Shown in pieces: positions 42,537-49,394 of a stretch of 49,394 nt of DNA. Both the position numbers and the translations under genes were made by a program. Source of the DNA: Bacteroidia bacterium (GTDB lineage Bacteria; Bacteroidota; Bacteroidia; Bacteroidales; VadinHA17); the NCBI GenBank assembly GCA_026391595.1, contig JAPLDY010000070.1, positions 1 through 49,394 on the forward strand, read 5' to 3'. Under the pieces are notes generated by a model that did no database searches, was not told the DNA's origin, and saw nothing but the letters and a program-made list of their open reading frames with translations. Every line of letters begins with the position of its first letter. Position 1 is the stretch's first letter.

Positions 42537-45500
42537 ATGAAATTTAAACCAGATCTGAAGATTATTCTTGCCGCGTTGATGCTGCTGGTATTTACTTTAC
42601 CGGCAATATCACAGGGCAGGGAGATTAAAGGAACAGTGTTTGAGACTGACGGATTGACACCTGTAGTGGGTGCTACCGTCATGGTCAAGGGCACTTCTAC
42701 CGGCGCCTATAGTGATGCTAAAGGTGCCTATGCCATAAGGGTTACGGGCGATAACCCTGTACTGGTATTTCAATTCCTTGGTTATGTCAGCCAGGAGATA
42801 ACAGTAGGAGGCCAGTCCGTTATTGATGTTGTAATGAAGCTGGAAGCTGTTCAGCTTGAAGGAGTCATTGTGACTGCCCTCGGCCTTACCCGTGAGGAGA
42901 AATCCCTGGGGTATGCAGTTACCAAAGTAAATAATGAACTTATTACACAGGTTGAAACAAGAAACTGGCTTAACGGAATGTCAGGGAAAGTCGCAGGTCT
43001 TAATACCAGCGGAGCCAATTCAGGTCCTATCGGGTCAATGCGTGTTACTCTCCGTGGTGATCAGTCACTAAACTATGGCAGTAATGAGGCTCTTTTTATT
43101 GTTGACGGTGTTCCTGTAAGATCAGGTACTACTGCAACATCATCAAGCAGTAGTTATACGAACTCAGGATCGGATTTCCCTGTTGACTTTGGTAACGGAG
43201 CGAGCGATATTAATCCTGAAGATATTGAGAATGTCACTGTATTAAAGGGCCCGGCAGCTACTGCGCTTTATGGTTCACGTGCCGCTAACGGAGCTATCGT
43301 AATTACCACAAAATCCGGACGTAAAGACAGAGGTATCGGTGTTGTTGTCAACTCTTCAGTTTCTGTTGAAACAGCCGGCTATTGGCCTGATTTCCAGACT
43401 GAATACGGTTCAGGCAGCGACATGGGAATTAACGAATACAACTTCTGGACCCTCGATCCGAGCCTGGTTGGAACTTCCGATTATCCTGCAAGAAACCTTT
43501 CCCGTTATGCCTGGGGTGAAAAATTTGATCAGGAAAAACTGCGTTATCAATATGCAGGCAAAGATTGGGAAGGTGGTACAGTATCAGCAACTCCTTTCGT
43601 TTATCAGGATGACTGGTTTACCGGGATCTTCAAAAGCGGTGTTACTTATGACAATAACATTTCCATAAGCGGTAGCGACGGAGCAGGTAAGAATGTCCGT
43701 TTTTCAATGACCGATACCAGGAATGAATGGATACTTCCAAACACCGGATTCAAGAAGCAATCGTATTCAATCTCTTTTGAATCCCCTGTTAACAAGTTTA
43801 TCAAGTTCAACACAAAAGTCAATTATTATCGCACTGACAGTGAGAATATGCCAATGGCAGGTTATCACCAGACAACTGTAATGTACGACCTGATGTGGGG
43901 CTATAATTCAAACTCGATGAATGACTGGAAGAGTGAGTACTTTAACGGGAGATTTAATGCGATAAACAGGAACGCGACAATTTCAGAAGGTGGACACAGC
44001 CTCGTATTTGCCGGTACCGGATCATATAATCCATACAGAGTTCTCTACGAAGAGCTGAATTCAACAAATAAGGACAGGGTATTTGGTTCTGCAGGCTTTA
44101 CGATTGATTTATTGAAAGGCCTTACTCTTGATATTAAATCAGGAATGGATATGGGAGTTGAGTTTCGTACACAGAGGAAACCCAAAATGACTTTTGGATG
44201 GGAGAATGGATTTTACAGGGAACAATCATTTACCAACTATGAATTCAATACTGATTTCCTTCTGAAATATAAAAAGGACTTTTTCGGTAATAAACTTACT
44301 ACCCAGACTGCATTCGGAGGGAATAACATGACAACTCAGTATTTGAGTAATTCTGTTCAGCTTAATGAACTGGATATTGAAGGTGTTTATCATACATCAA
44401 ATGTTCCGACAGGGATTAATCCAAATCCATCAAATTACAGAAGTTCAAAGATCATCAATAGTTTATATGGCTTTGTTTCATTGGGATGGGATAATAAATT
44501 CTATCTCGATCTGACAGGCCGAAATGACTGGTCCAGTACTCTTTCCCCCGGTAACTGGTCGTACTTCTACCCTTCGGTTGCTGCAAGTATTCTGTTAGAC
44601 CAGGTATTTAATTTCAAGACATATGTTCCTGCTATTTCATTTGCAAAACTGCGTCTTTCATGGGCAAACGTAGGTAATGATACAAGTCCGTATTCACTCG
44701 ATCAGTATTATTCTGCTGCTGCAATCAGTGGCGGATATACTTTGCCATCAACCATTCCTGACCCGATGATCAAACCTGAGAATGTAGCCAGCTGGGAAGT
44801 CGGTCTCGACGCGAAATTCTTTAAAAATCGTCTGGGCTTCGATCTGGCTCTGTATACCTCAGCGACCACAAACCAGATTGTATCAATAGATATAGACCCG
44901 ATAATAGGGGCATCTTCCATGAAGATAAATGCAGGCGAGATCAATAATAAAGGTATCGAGCTGGCATTATATGCAACTCCGGTAAGTATTAATGGTTTTA
45001 CCTGGGATTTGAGTCTTAACTGGTCAAAAAACATCAATACGCTTGTCAGCTTGCAGGGTGACTGGGATCCTACCAAACCACTGGAGACGGACATGGGAAC
45101 AACTATCGGAGGAAGACTTCATGATTACTCTTATGTAGGAGGTGAGATGCACCAGTTATATGGCTTCGCACTTAAAAAAACACCTGAAGGATCATATTAT
45201 CTTGACGACGACGGGAACAAAGTTGATTGTTCCGGACAGGTTATTATTGATGCAACCACCGGATTGCCATCAGTAGTTTCTACAGCAGATAATTTTCTTG
45301 GCAAAGTAAATCCTGACTGGAGGGGCGGTTTCAGCTCTGCGCTCAGATATAAGAGTTTTGCACTGAATATGTCGTTCTCATACCAGTATGGTGGTAACAG
45401 ATTTTCGGTCACTGACGGAATCCTGGCATATCAGGGGAAACTGAAAAACTCACTTGAAGGTCGTTATGATGGACTGGTTGCAGAAGGAGTTAACCTGATT

Positions 45501-45869
45501 ACAACCAATACCGATGGTTCTACAGAGTGTCAGGTAAATAACGCCATTACAAGCAGTATTTACACCTATTATCAGGCTATTACTCTTGACCGTTATAATG
45601 GTGAATCTCATACTTATAGTACCTCTTTCCTGAAATTCAAAGAGGCCAGGCTTGAATATAACCTTCCTGCCCGGATCTGCGCTAAAACCAAAGTACTTCA
45701 GGGAGCTGCTATTGCAATATATGCGACCAATATTTTCAGCTGGGACAAATGGCCTCAGTTTGATCCGGAAGCAGGTATGCTGACAGGTACAAACGTCTTT
45801 GAAGGTATTGAGGCTGGTGCATTTCCAATGACGCGTACACAAGGCCTTAACTTAAGATTATCATTTTAA
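42537..45869 (+). CDS. susC: SusC/RagA-type TonB-dependent outer-membrane transporter
   Basis: A 1110-residue outer-membrane importer. A signal peptide (cleavage near ISQ) is followed by a carboxypeptidase-regulatory-like domain (about 28-105, GREIKGTVFETDG), the TonB box region (about 108-118, EGVIVTALGL), the plug with LNGMSGKVAGLNT and EALFIVDGVPV, and a beta-barrel that ends in an aromatic strand (LNLRLSF). There is no extra N-terminal STN domain, so it is not a FecA-like transducer. SusC proteins import glycan or peptide fragments larger than porins pass, together with a SusD lid. It begins 30 bases after the metallophosphoesterase gene, so its cargo is probably a phosphate-containing compound. 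The symbol names the family, not a proven starch role. Confidence 0.97.
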   Translation: MKFKPDLKIILAALMLLVFTLPAISQGREIKGTVFETDGLTPVVGATVMVKGTSTGAYSDAKGAYAIRVTGDNPVLVFQFLGYVSQEITVGGQSVIDVVMKLEAVQLEGVIVTALGLTREEKSLGYAVTKVNNELITQVETRNWLNGMSGKVAGLNTSGANSGPIGSMRVTLRGDQSLNYGSNEALFIVDGVPVRSGTTATSSSSSYTNSGSDFPVDFGNGASDINPEDIENVTVLKGPAATALYGSRAANGAIVITTKSGRKDRGIGVVVNSSVSVETAGYWPDFQTEYGSGSDMGINEYNFWTLDPSLVGTSDYPARNLSRYAWGEKFDQEKLRYQYAGKDWEGGTVSATPFVYQDDWFTGIFKSGVTYDNNISISGSDGAGKNVRFSMTDTRNEWILPNTGFKKQSYSISFESPVNKFIKFNTKVNYYRTDSENMPMAGYHQTTVMYDLMWGYNSNSMNDWKSEYFNGRFNAINRNATISEGGHSLVFAGTGSYNPYRVLYEELNSTNKDRVFGSAGFTIDLLKGLTLDIKSGMDMGVEFRTQRKPKMTFGWENGFYREQSFTNYEFNTDFLLKYKKDFFGNKLTTQTAFGGNNMTTQYLSNSVQLNELDIEGVYHTSNVPTGINPNPSNYRSSKIINSLYGFVSLGWDNKFYLDLTGRNDWSSTLSPGNWSYFYPSVAASILLDQVFNFKTYVPAISFAKLRLSWANVGNDTSPYSLDQYYSAAAISGGYTLPSTIPDPMIKPENVASWEVGLDAKFFKNRLGFDLALYTSATTNQIVSIDIDPIIGASSMKINAGEINNKGIELALYATPVSINGFTWDLSLNWSKNINTLVSLQGDWDPTKPLETDMGTTIGGRLHDYSYVGGEMHQLYGFALKKTPEGSYYLDDDGNKVDCSGQVIIDATTGLPSVVSTADNFLGKVNPDWRGGFSSALRYKSFALNMSFSYQYGGNRFSVTDGILAYQGKLKNSLEGRYDGLVAEGVNLITTNTDGSTECQVNNAITSSIYTYYQAITLDRYNGESHTYSTSFLKFKEARLEYNLPARICAKTKVLQGAAIAIYATNIFSWDKWPQFDPEAGMLTGTNVFEGIEAGAFPMTRTQGLNLRLSF

Positions 45870-45887
45870 TTATAAAACTGATAAGAA

Positions 45888-47465
45888 ATGAAAAAAATAG
45901 CATTTATAATAATATGTGGTCTTGTACTTGGATTATCCAACTCCTGTACCAAAAATTTTGAGGAGATAAATACCAATCCAAACAAAACACTTGTTGGCAT
46001 GATTCAGGCATCCGGGCTCTTTGAGCCTATCCTGTATAATTCTGCCAACCAGTGGTTGAATCGTACCTGGTACTACAATAATGAACTCATTCAGTTTACT
46101 GCTTTTACAGGTGGTGTTACCAGGAGAGAGCATCAGTATTTTCTGGAAGAATCAAGGGACTGGGCTGGTTTTTGGAATCACTATGCAACTTATGGGAACA
46201 ATATTAACCATATGTATCAGCTTGCTCAGGAACAGGATGATAAATCTCTGGAAGCTATTGCACTGACATTTAAAGTATTGTTCTTTTCAAACATGACAGA
46301 CATGTTTGGGAGTGTTCCTTATAAAGAAGCCTTTACGGGAAGAGAAGTCGGAGGAACCCTTACTCCGAAATTCAACACTCAGAAAGAGGTATATGAATTC
46401 ATGTTTGCCGACCTTGAAAAAGCAAATGATATCTATGCGACTGATCCTGTATTCCTTAAAGTAACCATGGATGGTATGTATAAAGGCAACATGGCAGCCT
46501 GGAGGAAATTCAACAATTCTTTGTATTTAAGGCTGTTATGCAGGGTAAGCGGTCGAAGTGAAATGAATGTCGGAACCAAAATGACAGAGATACTGAGCGA
46601 CCCGGTCAAATACCCGGTCTTTACGTCAAACCTGGACAATGCTGCTGTCACTTTTACAGGCAGCGATCCTTACCTGAGTAATTTTGGAACAACAACTGAA
46701 AGCGAATTCACATCCAGCGGCAGGAAACTTACAAAACAGCTTATCGGCATGACTGTTCAGACAGATCTGAGCGGCAATCAGATATATGTTGATCCTCGCT
46801 TGCCTATTATTGGCAAGAAGAATAACATTGTTGCTGTCAATCCTCTTAATATCTGGATAGGAACAAAATCGGGATGTACTGATCAGGAAAGAAGCACGGT
46901 TGACATAGGAACCTCATGGCTGAACTATAAGGTCTTCTGCAGAAAAAATGCTCCTGCAACATATATGGACTATGCAGAGGTTCAGTTCATTCTTGCTGAA
47001 GCTGCACTGAAAGGCTGGATATCAGGAGGAGCATCTGCTGCCAAAAATTATTATGAGGCAGGCGTAAGGGCTTCAATGGGAAAATGGTCTGCAGAAGGAG
47101 CCCTTCTGACTCCGGCAGTAACCATCACTACGGGAGATGTCAGTACATATCTTGCATCACCTCTTGGCTCGTGGGACCTGGCCACAAACAAGGAAGCATT
47201 TCTGGGTAACCAGAAGTATCTTGCCCTTTTCTGGGTAGGGATGGAAGCATACCACGAATATCGCAGGACCGGATATCCTGTTCTGACAATAGGAGAGGGA
47301 ACTATTTACAATGACAATATTCTCCCTACACGTTTCGGATATCCCAATACGACAATGTCAACAAACGCTGCCAATGCCAGTACTGCATTGCAGGTTATGG
47401 GAGGTGATAATGATATGAAGACACCAGTATGGTGGAGCAGGCAGGCAATTACTGGAGGTAAATAA
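45888..47465 (+). CDS. susD: SusD/RagB-like surface lipoprotein (SusD-like_2 type)
   Basis: A 525-residue surface lipoprotein with lipobox LSNSC (C20), the substrate-binding lid of the preceding SusC. The early NTNPNKT motif and FEPILYNSANQW, the helical TPR-like region (ALTFKVLFFSNMTDMFGSVPY) and YMDYAEVQFILAEAAL near residue 360 are typical of the SusD-like_2 group. It lies 18 bases after SusC and 11 bases before the BACON gene. Its ligand cannot be read from sequence; the genes upstream point to a glycerol- and phosphate-containing molecule or glycan. The family name is used for the symbol. Confidence 0.95.
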   Translation: MKKIAFIIICGLVLGLSNSCTKNFEEINTNPNKTLVGMIQASGLFEPILYNSANQWLNRTWYYNNELIQFTAFTGGVTRREHQYFLEESRDWAGFWNHYATYGNNINHMYQLAQEQDDKSLEAIALTFKVLFFSNMTDMFGSVPYKEAFTGREVGGTLTPKFNTQKEVYEFMFADLEKANDIYATDPVFLKVTMDGMYKGNMAAWRKFNNSLYLRLLCRVSGRSEMNVGTKMTEILSDPVKYPVFTSNLDNAAVTFTGSDPYLSNFGTTTESEFTSSGRKLTKQLIGMTVQTDLSGNQIYVDPRLPIIGKKNNIVAVNPLNIWIGTKSGCTDQERSTVDIGTSWLNYKVFCRKNAPATYMDYAEVQFILAEAALKGWISGGASAAKNYYEAGVRASMGKWSAEGALLTPAVTITTGDVSTYLASPLGSWDLATNKEAFLGNQKYLALFWVGMEAYHEYRRTGYPVLTIGEGTIYNDNILPTRFGYPNTTMSTNAANASTALQVMGGDNDMKTPVWWSRQAITGGK

Positions 47466-47476
47466 GGAGCTAAAAA

Positions 47477-48721
47477 ATGAAAAACAAAATAGATATGAAA
47501 ACAAATAATTTCTTCAGATTGAAGAGCGCAGGAACACTGCTTCTGGCACTGTTCTTTTCTGCATGGTTATTCCCCTCTTGTGAAGAAGAACAGGTCAGCG
47601 ATCCATACTTCAGTATCGAAGGCAATCCAACCGGGCTGACTGTACCCAAGGCCGGGATCACACACAGCTTTACGGTCCGTTCAAATCGCCCATGGCAGCT
47701 TATTGCCCAGAGTGAAGGAGATTGGGTAAAAATTTTCCCCAGTGAAGGCGATGATGATGGCATCTTCAAGATAATAGTCAGCGAGAACGCTTCATTTGAT
47801 GCCCGTACTATGGACTATGCTATAATCGTCGGTGGTGAAGAACAACCTGTTCTGTTCCGCGTCGATCAGCAACCTAATGTTCCGTATATAACAGTACCGG
47901 CGACAGTGACAATTCCTTCTGCAGGAGGTGATGTGACAATAAATGTTACATCAAATGTGAGCTGGACATATTCGATTAGCGGTGCTAGCTGGCTGACGCA
48001 GAAATCGGTAACAGCAACCCAGATCGTACTGACTTCAGCACAGAATACAAGCATTGACCCGAGGTCAGCTACCATGACCCTAACAACTACAGGTTATGCA
48101 GTCTCTGTAAATGTAACACTTACACAATCACCAGGGACGGTGGTCCTGGAAGAGAATTTCAACTGGCTGAATTATGGTAATGTTGTCTTCTATACGACCA
48201 CAGGTGAAACAATTATTTCTTCCTGGACACAGGCAGAGAAAGATAAAGGTTGGACCTCCAGCATCAACACGACTTCAGGAAGCGGCAATACTCCTCTGTG
48301 TTATGCAAGGGTAGGATTTGTAAAACTCGGTAAAACGGGCTATGGAGGCGACCTTATTTCTCCTAAACTGACCAAGCTTACAGGAACTCAAAATCTTACC
48401 GTGACGTTCAAAGCAATTCCTTACATGACTGCGGCAGGTACGAAGGATGACAATATTCTTAAAGTCAGTGTTGTAGGGCCGGGAACAGTAAGTCAAAGTC
48501 AGTTTACAATCGGAAACTGGCCGGTTTATCCCACTTCAGGAGCAGATACATATTGTATTGCTTTATGGAACGATCCTGCAGCAACTCGTACATTTACAGT
48601 CACCGGAGCTACATCTGATACTCAGATAAAGTTCCTTGGTTATGACTATTATCTTGTAGGTGTAGGAGCTGGTAAGAACAGGATTTTCCTCGACGACATC
48701 AAAGTGGAAATTGTACCATAA
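47477..48721 (+). CDS. BACON-domain surface lipoprotein
   Basis: A 414-residue lipoprotein that follows SusD, the usual place of a surface glycan-binding protein. A likely lipidation cysteine is C35 in FPSC. Two BACON-type beta-sandwich domains follow: about 50-133 (SNRPWQLIAQSEGDWVKIFP) and about 136-222 (SNVSWTYSISGASWL), each with the tryptophan and DARTM/DPRSAT spacing typical of the family. The C-terminal half (about 225-414) is an unassigned beta-rich domain of the choice-of-anchor/jelly-roll kind. An AAGGAG motif seven bases before the ATG at 47477 decides the start; this is one of the few clear Shine-Dalgarno sites here. Its role is probably to catch the ligand at the cell surface. 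Confidence 0.85.
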   Translation: MKNKIDMKTNNFFRLKSAGTLLLALFFSAWLFPSCEEEQVSDPYFSIEGNPTGLTVPKAGITHSFTVRSNRPWQLIAQSEGDWVKIFPSEGDDDGIFKIIVSENASFDARTMDYAIIVGGEEQPVLFRVDQQPNVPYITVPATVTIPSAGGDVTINVTSNVSWTYSISGASWLTQKSVTATQIVLTSAQNTSIDPRSATMTLTTTGYAVSVNVTLTQSPGTVVLEENFNWLNYGNVVFYTTTGETIISSWTQAEKDKGWTSSINTTSGSGNTPLCYARVGFVKLGKTGYGGDLISPKLTKLTGTQNLTVTFKAIPYMTAAGTKDDNILKVSVVGPGTVSQSQFTIGNWPVYPTSGADTYCIALWNDPAATRTFTVTGATSDTQIKFLGYDYYLVGVGAGKNRIFLDDIKVEIVP

Positions 48722-48745
48722 ACATTTGCCACAGATTAAGGAAAA

Positions 48746-48782
48746 GGGCAGCAGATTTTTCTGCTGCTCTTTTTATTTTTTT
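48746..48782 (+). terminator. Rho-independent terminator after the SusCD operon
   Basis: GGGCAGCAG pairs with CTGCTGCTC (one G-U pair) around loop ATTTTT, with an A-run before and a long T-run after the stem. It lies 24 bases after the BACON gene stop and closes the operon. It is the clearest terminator in the window. Confidence 0.85.
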
Positions 48783-48927
48783 GATAGTGTTTATGGTTCA
48801 GGAAGGGGATTCCTTAATTATCACCTGAAAATAAAATTGCTTTAAATCTTATTATCTTTTAACTTTACATATATCCCTCTCTGTAAAGCAATTTTATGTT
48901 TGGTATCAACAATAAATTCCCCGATCG

Positions 48928-49394
48928 ATGGCTGCAATAAATGAAGATCTTATTCTTAAGGTTTTTGAGGAAATGGTTAAAAACCGGCCTTCTCTTTCAA
49001 AGTACGTTCCTGAAAAAGAAGAGGATGAAGAGATTGATTACCGGGTCATGGCCGACCTGGTCATCAAGAATTTTCCCTGGCCCGTAGGTGTAGAGCTCAG
49101 GAGGCTTTTCTCAGGTTCGATGCGCCAGCCGGGACGGCTAAGGCTCGACCAGATCTTCAAAACTCTGGAAAGGACGATCCAATTCGTGAGCTTCGTGATG
49201 GTTTGCCAGGTTTGGTATGATGTTCAGCAGAAAAAAATCACTCTGCCCGACCAGGTCAGGAGTGAGTTTACAAACAGGTTCCTGCTTCTTTCAATGGGCA
49301 ATTTTTGTTGGCTGATAAGAGCTCTGGCCACAGCTTATACCGAAAAGAATGTCACCTGGTTCCTTCCGGAAATGAATGAACAATTCGATAAAAA
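48928..49394 (+). CDS. Unrecognised protein, 3'-partial
   Basis: An open frame of 155 codons starting at ATG 48928 and running off the window end without a stop. It has no signal peptide or membrane span. It begins MAAINEDLILKVFEEMVKNR, then has acidic KEEDEEID, and amphipathic, probably helical stretches including FPWPVGVELRRLFSG, LDQIFKTLERTIQFVSFVMV and NRFLLLSMGNFCWLIRALATAY. I do not recognise the family. It follows the terminator and a 145-base AT-rich leader, so it is separately transcribed from the SusCD operon. Codon use looks like its neighbours. The reading frame without stops over 467 bases with coherent protein character supports it as a real gene. Confidence 0.7.
   Translation, partial: MAAINEDLILKVFEEMVKNRPSLSKYVPEKEEDEEIDYRVMADLVIKNFPWPVGVELRRLFSGSMRQPGRLRLDQIFKTLERTIQFVSFVMVCQVWYDVQQKKITLPDQVRSEFTNRFLLLSMGNFCWLIRALATAYTEKNVTWFLPEMNEQFDK

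Overview
The window is a gene-dense chromosomal stretch from a member of the Bacteroidota, most likely class Bacteroidia. The signs are a SusC/SusD pair, a SusD-linked BACON lipoprotein, a two-component 'propeller' sensor kinase, many secreted or lipid-anchored glycoside hydrolases, Tat-type Gfo/Idh/MocA oxidoreductases, short AT-rich spacers with few Shine-Dalgarno sequences, and TAnnTTTG-like promoter boxes. The order or genus cannot be fixed from the sequence alone. No stretch longer than about 300 bases lacks a gene, and no tRNA, rRNA, transposase, phage gene or CRISPR array was seen.

Region A (1-13470, + strand) is a plant-cell-wall (pectin-like) degradation cluster: a GH28-type beta-helix enzyme (5' end cut by the window), a GH106-like rhamnosidase, a serine hydrolase, a GDP-mannose 3,5-epimerase homologue, a cytidylyltransferase/GHMP-kinase fusion, a GH29 fucosidase, a GH2 beta-galactosidase, a LacI-type regulator and an SGNH esterase. 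The two nucleotide-sugar genes in the middle of a catabolic cluster are unexpected. They suggest that a released sugar (for instance L-galactose or L-fucose) is activated and epimerised rather than simply fermented.

Region B (13541-18394, - strand) holds an orphan propeller histidine kinase without receiver or AraC domains, and a FAD-dependent oxidoreductase. Region C (18587-21701, + strand) holds a secreted cupin protein, a lipid-anchored NagA-like amidohydrolase and a Tat-type xylose-isomerase-like TIM-barrel protein. Region D (21714-26918, - strand) is a compact envelope-transport operon: outer-membrane beta-barrel, LolD-like ATPase, two FtsX/MacB-type permeases and a LolA-like carrier. 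A perfect 7-bp tandem repeat (nine copies) separates the barrel gene from the ATPase gene.

Region E (27171-32449, + strand) has two Tat-type Gfo/Idh/MocA oxidoreductases, a second Tat-type TIM-barrel protein and a lipoprotein GH3. This set matches the known idea of redox-assisted (3-keto) glycoside cleavage in the periplasm. Region F (32464-48721) starts with a divergent glpR-like regulator, then glpD, a sulfatase, glpT, a periplasmic HAD phosphatase, a GDPD lipoprotein, a metallophosphoesterase lipoprotein, SusC, SusD and a BACON lipoprotein, closed by a strong terminator. I read it as a SusCD-equipped locus for harvesting glycerophosphodiesters or glycerol-phosphate polymers, which is the most interesting candidate system here. 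A final unrecognised gene (48928 onward) runs off the window end.
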